This document shows positions 31,546 through 40,290 of a stretch of 64,000 nucleotides of DNA, piece by piece (positions within the stretch are counted from its first letter, which is position 1; every line of letters starts with the position of its first letter). Source of the DNA: Lachnospiraceae bacterium (GTDB lineage Bacteria > Bacillota > Clostridia > Oscillospirales > Ruminococcaceae); assembly GCA_023664705.1 (NCBI GenBank), contig JAMPFE010000002.1, positions 26,106-90,105 on the forward strand, in the 5' to 3' direction. Under the pieces are notes generated by a model. That model was not told where the DNA came from, ran no database searches, and saw only the letters and a list, made by a program, of their open reading frames with translations. The position numbers and the translations under genes were made by a program.

Positions 31546-33813
31546 TCATTCCATTTCCGACAGCTCGTCGTCGGACACGGACTCCTGCGCGCTGCCCGAG
31601 CCGCCGAATATCGACGGCGTGAGCCAATCGCCCGTGATGCGGCACATCAGGCGCGCGTCGATATACGCCTGCGGCAGCGTGAGTATCGTCTGACCCTGAT
31701 AGCTGCCGGAACGCGTGAGCTCGACTACCAGCGCGACATCGGGTATGTTTTCGTCCAGCAGCGCGAGCGGGAGCATAAGCGACATGCTGTCCCTTTTCGG
31801 GAAATAGGACGGCACGGCGGTTTTGTAGTTCCAGCGGACGCGCTTTCTCGCGAGCTCTATCGAGTCCTTGAGGCGGTTCTGTATGCGCATAAACAGGCGG
31901 CTGTTCTCGCGGATGATGTCCCTCAGCTCGTCGTACAGCTCGTCGCGCCTTTCGCGCTCGAAGCGGTCGTGTCCGCACGCGCGGATATCCTCAACGAGCT
32001 GCCGAGCCTCGGAGTTGTCGAAAAACTGGTCGTAGAGGAACTGCGGCGGCAGGCGCTTTATATTGTCGATGATGATATGCTCGAAGTCGGTGTGGAGCTG
32101 CTTCGTGTGGTCGAAGAACAGATCCTCGTTGCGCTTGAAATAGGACGGCGGCTGCGGAAGCGGATTGAAGTAGTTGACGAGCTGCTTTCCGAGACCGCCC
32201 GAGGCTGCCGTGCAGAAGCCGATGAACTTCCATTCGGTGCTGCCGTCGGGGTCGTTCGGCGCAAAGCACGCGTAGATGTCGTCGTAATGGTTGTCGGCGA
32301 GACCCGTATTGAACGCGGCGAACTGCCTGTCCTGCGAAATGCAGACCTTTTTTTCACGCGTGAGGCGGCTGAACGTGTACTTGATATACTGCATCAATAT
32401 CTGGTGGTTCTTGATGGGGGCGCTGCTGAAATCCCACTCCTCGTCTACCGCCCTTGTGGCGAGCTCGGTGAGGAAATTCGACCAGCTGCCGAGGAACGCG
32501 AAGTTCTCGAGCTGCCTGCCGGGGTCTCCGAAAAGGGCGGAGCGGTCGCGCGGAACGGTATCGACGTAATAGAGGAACCACTTTTTGCCCTCGTAGGTGC
32601 TGGGCTTAAGCGTGAGCTCGATGTGCGTGCCGTCGTCCTTAAGGTAGCGCACGGGGAATATCAGCTTGGCGTCGTGGATGCGGACGCTGCCCTCGGCGCG
32701 GGCGCGGTCATAATCGTCCGAGATGCTGCGGACGACTATCGAGAAATCGACTTTCATGCCCTTGTCGTGGAGGTATTTTTCCAGTATGCCCATAGGTTTT
32801 ATGGGCAGGTTGCAGAAATCGGTCAATCTGCCCGTCGGGATGGTATTCGCGTCGGCGGCGCTTTCGGGGGCGCGGCGCGGAGGCTCGTATCCGTCGAAAT
32901 ACGCGGGACGGGCGGGCTGCGGGGGCTGCACGGGCAGAGGACTGTCCGAGCCGTCGCGGGGGACGATGGTTATCATCGTCTGCGGGACTCCGCCGAGGAC
33001 GGCGTCGTCCATTCTCATAAACCCGAGCTCCGACAGGAAATCCTTCATCTTGAAAAAGCCGTATTTCATTCTGTCGACGCCGCGGTCGGACAAAAACTTG
33101 CTGACCGCCGCCATATGGTACTGCTTATTGCACGGGAAATAATCCGTAAGCATTTTATACAGCATATCCTTATCTTCCTCGGGGATCGAGCCCGTCTGCG
33201 GCGGATTTTTGTATTCCCGAACATCGGAAGCGCGGTATATACGGGTCTTGTCGAACGCGAAATACAGGCTTTTGCCGCGGAGGCTCAGATTTTTGGTTAT
33301 AACGCCGTTTACCAAAAGTCCGTCGGGGCAATAATCTATCGGGAACGTATAACGCTCGCCGAGAAAAACGAGCTTGCCGTTTGTTTTTGCCTCGTCGAAT
33401 TTACGGTAAATTTCCTGTTTCATCTGCTGAACGGTGAGTCCGTTTGAAAGAATTTTGGTCAGCGCGTACAGCGACTGCTGCGTCATTTCAATTATATCAT
33501 CATTCAGAATTATGCTTCCCGAGCCGAAAAAGCTGTCGGCGGGGTGCCGGGTATCGATACTTCCTATCATATTTTTTTCTCCTGTTTGCCATCTTTTGAT
33601 TTCAATAAATTCATCATTGTTGTCTTCCTGAAAAGAGAACATTTCGGAAAAATTCTCCGCGAATTCCCGAAACGAGCCGAAGCCGAGCCCCTCGAGAGAA
33701 TAGCCGTTTGTGACGAGCCATTCTCCGACTCTTGAGGCGCGGTACAGCCCGGGGTCGGGAAATTGCTTCATAATACAGTTATAAAGCTCTGTCTTTTTTT
33801 CAATCGTCAACAT
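31546..33813 (-). CDS. DUF3825 domain protein with LOTUS/OST-HTH-like repeats
   Basis: 755 residues, soluble. Two winged-helix segments resemble OST-HTH/LOTUS: residues about 10-60 (LYRASRVGEWLVTNGYSLEG) and about 225-285 (HMAAVSKFLSDRGVDRMKYG, FFKMKDFLSELGF). The region about 375-640 (GRQLENFAFLGSWSNFLTEL, DNHYDDIYACFAPND, FKRNEDLFFDHTKQLHTDFE) matches DUF3825, found in bacterial proteins often joined to LOTUS, cold-shock or PIN-like modules and thought to act on RNA. AAAGGATGA precedes the ATG. It is co-transcribed with the membrane protein upstream (11-base gap). Function unknown. Confidence 0.75.
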   Translation of the reverse strand: MLTIEKKTELYNCIMKQFPDPGLYRASRVGEWLVTNGYSLEGLGFGSFREFAENFSEMFSFQEDNNDEFIEIKRWQTGEKNMIGSIDTRHPADSFFGSGSIILNDDIIEMTQQSLYALTKILSNGLTVQQMKQEIYRKFDEAKTNGKLVFLGERYTFPIDYCPDGLLVNGVITKNLSLRGKSLYFAFDKTRIYRASDVREYKNPPQTGSIPEEDKDMLYKMLTDYFPCNKQYHMAAVSKFLSDRGVDRMKYGFFKMKDFLSELGFMRMDDAVLGGVPQTMITIVPRDGSDSPLPVQPPQPARPAYFDGYEPPRRAPESAADANTIPTGRLTDFCNLPIKPMGILEKYLHDKGMKVDFSIVVRSISDDYDRARAEGSVRIHDAKLIFPVRYLKDDGTHIELTLKPSTYEGKKWFLYYVDTVPRDRSALFGDPGRQLENFAFLGSWSNFLTELATRAVDEEWDFSSAPIKNHQILMQYIKYTFSRLTREKKVCISQDRQFAAFNTGLADNHYDDIYACFAPNDPDGSTEWKFIGFCTAASGGLGKQLVNYFNPLPQPPSYFKRNEDLFFDHTKQLHTDFEHIIIDNIKRLPPQFLYDQFFDNSEARQLVEDIRACGHDRFERERRDELYDELRDIIRENSRLFMRIQNRLKDSIELARKRVRWNYKTAVPSYFPKRDSMSLMLPLALLDENIPDVALVVELTRSGSYQGQTILTLPQAYIDARLMCRITGDWLTPSIFGGSGSAQESVSDDELSEME

Positions 33814-33824
33814 TTCATCCTTTC

Positions 33825-34889
33825 CTATGTCCGGGCTTCCGCCCGGGACTCTTCTTCGCCCTCTTCGGGCTCGTCGGTGAAGTCCTCCAGGTCTTCCATA
33901 TAATCGGCGTCGTCGAGGTATACGTAGCTGACGGCTTCGGCGAGCTTGCTTTCCGACTGATCCTGCGCGTATCTTCCTTCTACGTCGAGGCTGTACGAAT
34001 GGAACTCTCCCGAATTTCCGAAATAGAAATTCGTTACGTTTATTCCCATTATACGGTAGCCGTCGAGTATTTTCTTGCAGTCGGCGGCGAAGGCTTTCGG
34101 GGAATTATACGTGCCCGCGAACTCGACCGTGATATTGACGTGGTCGTCCGTGGACAGCGCCTCGACGCCCTTGGCTTGTCCGGTGCCGTCGGGATTGAGC
34201 TCAACCTCGACCGTGATGTCGGCTATATCCGCGACGTATCTGAGCTCCTTGTAGCTTCTGTCGTAGATCTCGGCGGCGATGGAGCGGTTGTTGTACTCCT
34301 GCTTGTCCTCCTTGTAGGTGCCGTTGAGCTTTACGCACATAAAGCAGCAGCCGACCACCAGAAGCGCGGAAATGACGAGGCTGGGGATATTTATGCGGAA
34401 ATGACCGCGCGTCATGAGCTGATTTAAGAGCAGCTCCACTCCGACGAGTATCGCGCATATCGGCGAGAGCCTAAGCGGGAGCATAAAATCGGGCTTCGGC
34501 GAGAACAGGCAGCATATCAGGACGATGCCGAGGAAGATCATGATGAGCCCGAGCGACACGAAGCCCACGCCCTTTTTGACGACCTTTGCCGCGACGCGCT
34601 CCGCCTTGGACTGCGATTTTTTCTGCTGCTCGCGCATTTCGCGCGTCCGCTTTTCGAGCACCTCGTCCAGCGCCGCGAGGAGCTTTTTATCCTGCTCCTC
34701 GAGCTCCGCCTGCTTTCTTTCGACGGCGGCGGTCTGCTCGGCATACGCGCGCGCCTCCTCTGTGACCGCGGCTTGCGGCGGCTCGGGCGGCGGCGCGGTA
34801 TTCTGCTCCGCGACGGCCGTAGCCGTATCTCCCGAGGGCGGCGATTCCGTAATTACGGGAGCCCGTTCGGCGTTGTTTTCGTTTTCCAA
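33825..34889 (-). CDS. Hypothetical membrane protein with coiled coil
   Basis: 354 residues. An N-terminal Pro/Ala-rich disordered stretch and a charged coiled coil (about residues 45-105) precede three hydrophobic segments (about 112-130, 135-160 and 168-188), then a soluble domain of about 160 residues (residues 190-354) with RSYKELRYVADIADITVEVE. The start is TTG at 34889, supported by AAAGGAGG. A perfect promoter lies upstream. It probably partners the DUF3825 protein encoded next. Not recognised. Confidence 0.65.
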   Translation of the reverse strand: MENENNAERAPVITESPPSGDTATAVAEQNTAPPPEPPQAAVTEEARAYAEQTAAVERKQAELEEQDKKLLAALDEVLEKRTREMREQQKKSQSKAERVAAKVVKKGVGFVSLGLIMIFLGIVLICCLFSPKPDFMLPLRLSPICAILVGVELLLNQLMTRGHFRINIPSLVISALLVVGCCFMCVKLNGTYKEDKQEYNNRSIAAEIYDRSYKELRYVADIADITVEVELNPDGTGQAKGVEALSTDDHVNITVEFAGTYNSPKAFAADCKKILDGYRIMGINVTNFYFGNSGEFHSYSLDVEGRYAQDQSESKLAEAVSYVYLDDADYMEDLEDFTDEPEEGEEESRAEART

Positions 34890-34930
34890 ATTGCGTCCTC
34901 CTTTCCAAAGAAAAAAATTTCTCCGTTTTT

Positions 34931-34959
34931 ATTATAACAAATTATTTTGCGATTGTCAA
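34931..34959 (-). promoter_or_regulatory. Sigma-A promoter of the membrane protein/DUF3825 operon
   Basis: Minus-strand TTGACA (34959-34954), 17 bases, TATAAT (34936-34931). Both hexamers perfect, 42 bases before the TTG start. Confidence 0.88.
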
Positions 34960-35012
34960 CAGAGAATAACGACGAAAAAAGCAATAACATTAAATTTGGC
35001 GAAAAAATCATA

Positions 35013-35041
35013 TAGACATATTCGACAAAATGTGTTATAAT
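35013..35041 (+). promoter_or_regulatory. Sigma-A promoter of plsC operon
   Basis: TAGACA at 35013, 17 bases, TATAAT at 35036, followed after a short leader by GGGGG and the plsC ATG. Confidence 0.8.
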
Positions 35042-35070
35042 GTAAAAAACGGTCTTTCGGGGGATAACGG

Positions 35071-35892
35071 ATGATTTACCTTTTGAGCCTTTTATGCGCG
35101 GTCTGCTTTGCCGCGTTTACGGTAACGGACGTTTCCGAAATATGGATACTTCCCGTCGGGTTTGTTGTGGCGGCGGCGGGGATCACGCTGATCTATTGGC
35201 TTATTTTGGGGTTTTTTGCGCTTTTTTGCAGTACAAGGAAGGAATATGAAAAGCCGTCCGCGCTTGCGCAGTTTATGCTGAACGCGGCGTATTGGTTCGT
35301 ATGCTCGGCGGCGAGGGTGAGAGTTCACGCGAGCGGGTTGGAAAAAATTCCCGAGAGCGAGCGGTTTCTGTTTGTTTCAAACCACCTGTCGCGGTTCGAC
35401 CCCATGATAGAGAGCCTTGCTCTGCGGAAAACGCCCGTGGCGTTCATTTCCAAGCCGTCCAACTTTAAAATTCCTATCGGCAGGCGATTTATGAACAGAT
35501 GCTGCTATATCGCTATCGACAGGGAAAGCCCGCGCAACGCCGCAAAGGCTATAAACCGCGCGGCGGAGCTCCTGAAAAGGGACGCGGTATCGATCGCCGT
35601 ATATCCCGAGGGGCATAGGGGGACGGGATATGGGCTGCAGAAGTTCAAGCCGGGGTGCCTTAAAGCCGCTTCCAAAGCGGGCTGCCCGATAGTCGCGGCG
35701 GTGATAACGGGGACGGAACGGATACATAAAAGATTTCCTTGGCGAGGGACGGACGTTTATCTCGATATTATCGGAGTTTTTGAGACGGACGGAAAGGAAA
35801 AGACCGTCGAGCTTTCGGAGCGTATACGAAACGAAATGCGGCGGAGGCTGCCGGAAAATTCACAGAAAAGCAAAGGAGAGAACGAAGCATGA
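35071..35892 (+). CDS. plsC: 1-acyl-sn-glycerol-3-phosphate acyltransferase (PlsC family)
   Basis: 273 residues. Two N-terminal membrane helices (residues 2-17 and 24-50), then the acyltransferase motifs NHLSRFDPM (NHx4D, catalytic His), the AFISKP block and AVYPEGHRGTG (motif III). It acylates lysophosphatidic acid to phosphatidic acid at the membrane. ATGA overlap with a diacylglycerol-kinase-like gene, which would feed diacylglycerol back to the same product. Confidence 0.9.
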   Translation: MIYLLSLLCAVCFAAFTVTDVSEIWILPVGFVVAAAGITLIYWLILGFFALFCSTRKEYEKPSALAQFMLNAAYWFVCSAARVRVHASGLEKIPESERFLFVSNHLSRFDPMIESLALRKTPVAFISKPSNFKIPIGRRFMNRCCYIAIDRESPRNAAKAINRAAELLKRDAVSIAVYPEGHRGTGYGLQKFKPGCLKAASKAGCPIVAAVITGTERIHKRFPWRGTDVYLDIIGVFETDGKEKTVELSERIRNEMRRRLPENSQKSKGENEA

Positions 35893-36785
35893 CATATGTA
35901 CTGTACAATCCGCTTGCGGACAACGGCAGCGGAAAGAAAAACGCCGAGGGGATATGCGGGCTGCTCCCGTCGGAGGAGATCGTATTCCTCGACGTGACGG
36001 GGATAAACGCGGCGGAATTCCTCGAGGGGGCTTCCCCGGACGACCGCGTTATACTTTCGGGCGGGGACGGCACCATACATTGTCTTGTCAATCGGGCAAA
36101 GGGCGAGATAAAGCATCCGCTGTACTACTATCCGACGGGCTCGGGAAACGATTTCACGACCGATATACGCGCCGCGGACAAGGACGAGCTTATATTGCTG
36201 GACCCGTACATAAGGGCGCTGCCGACCGTTAAGGTGAACGGGAAAACGCTGCTGTTTCTGAACGGCATCGGCTACGGGATAGACGGCTACTGCTGCGAGG
36301 AGGGCGACAAACTGCGCAAAAAGACCGATAAGCCGATAAATTACGCAGCTATCGCGGTCAAGGGCTTGCTTTTCCGTTTCAAGCCGCGCGCGGCGACTAT
36401 CGTTGTCGACGGCGTTAAGCGCGAATATGAGCACGTATGGCTCGCGGCGACGATGAACGGGAGATTTTACGGAGGCGGCATGAACGTCGCGCCGTCGCAG
36501 GACAGGCTCAACGCGGAGCGCTCGGTAACGGTCATCGTGATGCACTGCCCGAATAAGTTCAAGACGCTTATGGCTTTTCCGTCGATATTCAAGGGGGAGC
36601 ACGTTCTGAAAAAGGACATCGTAGACGTGCTGACGGGGCACGAGGTGACGGTCGCGTTTGACTCCCCCACTCCCCTGCAGGTCGACGGGGAGACCTTTAC
36701 AGGCGTGTCGGGCTACTCGGTCTCCTCGGCGGGAGCACACGGGACCGCCGAAGCCGCGGGGACTGCCGAAAGGAGCTTTTCATGA
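35889..36785 (+). CDS. Diacylglycerol/lipid kinase family protein
   Basis: 298 residues of the DagK/YegS fold: ILSGGDGTIHCLVN (nucleotide loop GGDGT), YYPTGSGNDFTTD, NGIGYGIDGYCCEE and a C-terminal PLQVDGETF, all typical of bacterial lipid kinases. It phosphorylates diacylglycerol or a related lipid, complementing the PlsC product upstream. It overlaps both neighbours by four bases, so three genes form one tight operon. Confidence 0.88.
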   Translation: MTYVLYNPLADNGSGKKNAEGICGLLPSEEIVFLDVTGINAAEFLEGASPDDRVILSGGDGTIHCLVNRAKGEIKHPLYYYPTGSGNDFTTDIRAADKDELILLDPYIRALPTVKVNGKTLLFLNGIGYGIDGYCCEEGDKLRKKTDKPINYAAIAVKGLLFRFKPRAATIVVDGVKREYEHVWLAATMNGRFYGGGMNVAPSQDRLNAERSVTVIVMHCPNKFKTLMAFPSIFKGEHVLKKDIVDVLTGHEVTVAFDSPTPLQVDGETFTGVSGYSVSSAGAHGTAEAAGTAERSFS

Positions 36786-37039
36786 GCACAAGAGTTGCCG
36801 TTATGAGCATTATCGTCGACAACGGCGATATGGTGCAGAGGCTTAACGAGATACTGCACGAGTACGGCGAATATATCATCGGGAGAATGGGGATTCCCTA
36901 CCCAAAAAGGAATATCAACATTATAAGCATCGCTATCGACGCGCCGCAGGACGAGATCTCCACCCTTGCGGGGAGAATAGGCAACCTGCGGGGCGTTAAT
37001 GTTAAGACAGCGTTTTCGGGCGTTATCTCCGAGGAATAA
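36782..37039 (+). CDS. TM1266-family putative regulator of iron-only hydrogenase system
   Basis: 85 residues, a small ACT-like/NikR-C-like domain: STRVAVMSIIVDNGDMVQRL, GIPYPKRNINIISIAIDAPQ and TLAGRIGNLRGVNVKTAFSG match the TM1266 group, usually encoded beside HydE/F/G maturases. Here it sits in a lipid-kinase operon with no hydrogenase genes in view. It may still act in trans or have been re-used. Confidence 0.85.
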   Translation: MSTRVAVMSIIVDNGDMVQRLNEILHEYGEYIIGRMGIPYPKRNINIISIAIDAPQDEISTLAGRIGNLRGVNVKTAFSGVISEE

Positions 37040-37045
37040 CGCGGT

Positions 37046-38206
37046 TCAGCCCGTCGGCTTGCAGCTGCCGCAGGGCTTGTAGCCTTGGGCTAGCGCTTCT
37101 TCGAAATCGTCGGTCGTTTCCTTGTTTTCGAGCTTTATGTCCTTTACGGATCTGCAGTCGGGATAGTGTATTTTTCTTGTGTTTGTGTTGAGAACGTAGG
37201 TCCCGTCGCGGGGCTCGGATACGGAGGACGTTTCCTCGGCGGGCGGGGTATATTCGGAGGGCTGCTTGTTTACCGTGATGTTCGTTCCGTCGGAGGTGAA
37301 TATCACCGTGCCCTGCAGGTCGGTGCGATAGATTTGAATTCCGTTTTCCGACAGCGACTTTAAGGTTTTTTCCGTTGGGTGACCGTAAGAATTGTTCAAG
37401 CCCGCGGAGATGACGGCGTACGTCGGCTCGGTCTTTTTGAGGAAGTTTTTGCTCGTGGAGGTCGAGGAGCCGTGATGCCCGACCTTGAGAACGTCGCATT
37501 TTATGTTCGTCCAGATGTTGTCCTCCTCGTATTTTTCGGCGTCGCCCGTAAACAGGAACTTATTGCTCCCGTATGTGAGCTTGACGACGACGGACGTATC
37601 GTTCGGATTATTGATATCCGTCGTTTTGGGGGCGACGACCTCCGCGAGCAAGTTGCCGCCGCTTAAAATAACGTCGCCCGCGGAAACATAATGCGTTTCG
37701 ACGCCGTTTCGGGTTGCCGCAGCGAGCATTTTTTCATAGCTCTCGCCGGCGCTTTCGGCCGTTGTAAGGTAAAAACCGTCTGCGGTGAAATTGTCGAGGA
37801 CTGCCGCCATACCGCCGATGTGGTCGTCGTGGGGGTGCGTGGCTATAACGTAATTCACCGCGTCATAGCCCTCCGTGAAGATATAATCGACCACCTTGTC
37901 GCCCGCGGAGGGCTCTCCCGCGTCTATCAGCATGGTCTCGCCGTTAGGAAGCTCGATAAAAATGCCGTCGCCCTGCCCTACGTCGATAAAATGCACGCGG
38001 AGGAGCCCGGGAGCGGGCGGCTGCTCGGAAGTGCCGTCGGGAAATTCCCGGAAATCGTCGGGGACGCTTTCGGACGGCGGGCTTTGAACGGCTGCCGAAA
38101 AGCCGTCGGCATCATTGCGCGGAGGCGGGGCTGTCATGCCGCAGCCGCATTGGAATATCGCAAAGGCAAAAATTGCCAAGGCAAGGCTTATTTTTTTGAG
38201 TTTCAT
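37046..38206 (-). CDS. Secreted MBL-fold lipoprotein, ComEC-type hydrolase with C-terminal Cys motif
   Basis: 386 residues from the ATG at 38206 (an upstream start is rejected because it would precede the signal peptide). Signal with a Cys around residue 20 (AIFQCGC) indicates a lipoprotein. The metallo-beta-lactamase domain has THPHDDHIGGM (HxHxDH), LFTGDAEK and VGHHGSSTS, as in the ComEC C-terminal nuclease-like domain. The tail (about residues 335-386) with KIHYPDCRSVKDI and GYKPCGSCKP resembles an Ada-like metal-binding knuckle. Likely an extracellular hydrolase of phosphodiesters or nucleic acid. Confidence 0.85.
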   Translation of the reverse strand: MKLKKISLALAIFAFAIFQCGCGMTAPPPRNDADGFSAAVQSPPSESVPDDFREFPDGTSEQPPAPGLLRVHFIDVGQGDGIFIELPNGETMLIDAGEPSAGDKVVDYIFTEGYDAVNYVIATHPHDDHIGGMAAVLDNFTADGFYLTTAESAGESYEKMLAAATRNGVETHYVSAGDVILSGGNLLAEVVAPKTTDINNPNDTSVVVKLTYGSNKFLFTGDAEKYEEDNIWTNIKCDVLKVGHHGSSTSTSKNFLKKTEPTYAVISAGLNNSYGHPTEKTLKSLSENGIQIYRTDLQGTVIFTSDGTNITVNKQPSEYTPPAEETSSVSEPRDGTYVLNTNTRKIHYPDCRSVKDIKLENKETTDDFEEALAQGYKPCGSCKPTG

Positions 38207-38305
38207 CCGTATTCTCTCCGCTGCCGCCACGAGAGCGGCAGCATTTTCCACAAATTTTTCGGTTTTTTTTGGGCAAATTTTCCATTTTATTTTCGCTTAA
38301 TTAAG

Positions 38306-38334
38306 ATTATAATACATATATGACGGTTTGTCAA
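38306..38334 (-). promoter_or_regulatory. Sigma-A promoter of the MBL lipoprotein gene
   Basis: Minus-strand TTGACA (38334-38329), 17 bases, TATAAT (38311-38306). Perfect hexamers about 100 bases before the start codon. Confidence 0.85.
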
Positions 38335-38384
38335 TATTTAAATTTACGCGGGTAAGGACGCCCGTTTAAAACAGGAGGAATTTT

Positions 38385-39848
38385 ATGAAAGCACTGAACA
38401 TGGTCGTAAACGCTTACGACAAAAAATCACACATCAACGCGGAGATATACGGACATTTTTCCGAGCATCTCGGCAGATGCATCTACAAGGGCATATACGT
38501 GGGGGAAAATTCGCCCATTCCGAACACAAACGGCGTGAGAAACGACGTTATCGAGGCGTTTAAGGCGATAAAAATGCCCGTGCTGCGGTGGCCGGGAGGC
38601 TGCTTTGCCGACGAATATCACTGGAGAGACGGCGTCGGGGAAAAATCCTCGCGCAAGAAAATGGTCAACACCAACTGGGGGCACGTGACGGAGGACAATT
38701 CATTCGGCACTCACGAGTTTTTCGAGCTCTGCGAAGAGATCGGCTGCGAGCCTTATCTCGCGGGAAATCTCGGCAGCGGCACAGTTCAGGAGCTTGCCGA
38801 TTGGATAGAATACATAACCTTTGACGGCGTTTCGCCGCTTGCCGATCTGCGCCGCAAAAACGGCAGAGAAAAGGCTTGGCGGCTGAAATATCTCGGCATA
38901 GGCAACGAGAATTGGGGCTGCGGAGGAAACATGCGCCCCGAGTTCTACGCCGACGAATACCGCCGCTATCAGACGTTCTGCAAGAATTTCAGCGGAAACG
39001 AGCTGTTCAAGATAGCGTGCGGACCCAGCGGCGACGACTACAACTGGACGGATAAGCTGCTGGAGACGGTGAAGGATTGGCACGCAAGGGCTATCTCGCT
39101 GCATTACTACACCATTCCGACGGGCGATTGGAGCGCTAAGGGCAGCTCTACCGAATTTTCGGACGAGGAGTACTACAAGACCATCTCGGGGACGCTGTTT
39201 ATGGACGAGCTGATAAGAAAGCACGCTGCCGTGATGTCCAAGCACAGCAGCGAAATGAAGCTCATCATCGACGAATGGGGCTGCTGGTACGAGGTGGAAC
39301 CGGGCACAAATCCGGGCTTCCTCTATCAGCAGAACACCATGCGCGACGCGATAGTCGCTGCCTGCAACCTCAACATTTTCAACCTGCACTCGGATATCGT
39401 ATGCATGGCGAACCTCGCGCAGGCGGTGAACGTTTTGCAGGCGCTGCTGCTCACGGAGGGTGAAAAGCTCGTCAAAACGCCTACCTATCACGTTTTTGAT
39501 ATGTTCAAGACGCATCAGAACAGCGAGCTGCTGTACAGCTTTGTCGAGAATACGGACGCGCACGGGATTCCCGCGGTCTCGCAGTCGGCTTCGATAAACG
39601 AAAACGGCGAAGTGACCGTGACTATGGCGAATTGCTCGCTTGACGAGGACCTTGAGATACGGTGCGGATTTGCGGGATTTGCTCCCGAGACTGCCCGCGC
39701 GGTGATACTTACCGGGGACGTTCGCGCGTTCAACGATTTTGACGCGCCCGAGCGCGTAAAGCCCGCGGGGCACTCCGCAGAGCTTGCCGACGGAGGGTTT
39801 AAGGTAACGCTGCCGCGCTGCTCGGTGGTTTCGGTGGTGCTCAAGTGA
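38385..39848 (+). CDS. Alpha-N-arabinofuranosidase, GH51
   Basis: 487 residues. It releases terminal L-arabinofuranose from arabinan or arabinoxylan oligosaccharides. The acid/base Glu is in YLGIGNENWGCGG (about residue 175) and the nucleophile Glu in LIIDEWGCWYE (about 295); RWPGGCFADEYHWRDG is the usual substrate pocket block. No signal peptide, hence intracellular. ACAGGAGGA precedes the ATG. It should supply arabinose to the pathway of the GH2-kinase-araD operon 15 kb away. Confidence 0.95.
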   Translation: MKALNMVVNAYDKKSHINAEIYGHFSEHLGRCIYKGIYVGENSPIPNTNGVRNDVIEAFKAIKMPVLRWPGGCFADEYHWRDGVGEKSSRKKMVNTNWGHVTEDNSFGTHEFFELCEEIGCEPYLAGNLGSGTVQELADWIEYITFDGVSPLADLRRKNGREKAWRLKYLGIGNENWGCGGNMRPEFYADEYRRYQTFCKNFSGNELFKIACGPSGDDYNWTDKLLETVKDWHARAISLHYYTIPTGDWSAKGSSTEFSDEEYYKTISGTLFMDELIRKHAAVMSKHSSEMKLIIDEWGCWYEVEPGTNPGFLYQQNTMRDAIVAACNLNIFNLHSDIVCMANLAQAVNVLQALLLTEGEKLVKTPTYHVFDMFKTHQNSELLYSFVENTDAHGIPAVSQSASINENGEVTVTMANCSLDEDLEIRCGFAGFAPETARAVILTGDVRAFNDFDAPERVKPAGHSAELADGGFKVTLPRCSVVSVVLK

Positions 39849-40102
39849 ATACTCGCAAATGCGGGAGATGCCTGCTCTCCGAGTTTGAGGCGGGCAGACT
39901 TGCCGAGACCGTGCGCGGGCATATCGCGCTTATCCCCGAGGACAAGAAAACCCCGCCCGACGAATACGAGCGGCGGCTGGAGACCTGCCGCGGCTGCGGC
40001 GCGCTGAACGACGGGCTTTGCGGCGAATGCGGCTGCTTTGTGGAGGTGAGGGCGGCTAAGGCGTATATGGGCTGCCCCGTGAACCTCTGGAAGAAATTGT
40101 AA
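39845..40102 (+). CDS. DUF6171-like Cys-rich small protein
   Basis: 85 residues starting with GTG that overlaps the GH51 stop. Eight Cys: CGRCLL, ETCRGCGALNDGLCGECGC, and YMGCPVN suggest one or two zinc knuckles. The ending KAYMGCPVNLWKK is typical of DUF6171, a Clostridia family of unknown function. Confidence 0.75.
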   Translation: MNTRKCGRCLLSEFEAGRLAETVRGHIALIPEDKKTPPDEYERRLETCRGCGALNDGLCGECGCFVEVRAAKAYMGCPVNLWKKL

Positions 40103-40106
40103 ATTT

Positions 40107-40140
40107 GAGCCGGCCTTTTTCGGGGTCGGCTCGGTTTTTT
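40107..40140 (+). terminator. Terminator after GH51/DUF6171
   Basis: GAGCCG at 40107-40112 pairs with CGGCTC at 40127-40132, extended by GCC/GGT pairing around a TTTTTCG loop, then a T6 run at 40135-40140. Confidence 0.88.
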
Positions 40141-40218
40141 GCCCGTTGATTTGCGAATTATTTACGGGGGTTTTATCGGCAGAGACGGGCGGTTTGAAAA
40201 ATTCCCGACAAAAAATAA

Positions 40219-40247
40219 TTGACAATATCAATGAAAAAGTGTATAAT
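40219..40247 (+). promoter_or_regulatory. Sigma-A promoter of the peptidase/opp region
   Basis: TTGACA at 40219, 17 bases, TATAAT at 40242. Perfect hexamers, about 40 bases before the M3 peptidase start codon (AAGGAGA ribosome site). Confidence 0.88.
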
Positions 40248-40290
40248 ATAATAGTATAGGTTTGTTTTAGCGGGCATTAAGGAGAAGATC

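Noticed and set aside
31417..33447. 676-codon plus-strand frame
   Set aside because: It mirrors the DUF3825 gene on the minus strand; its composition (Arg/Val/Leu-rich) is typical of a shadow frame.
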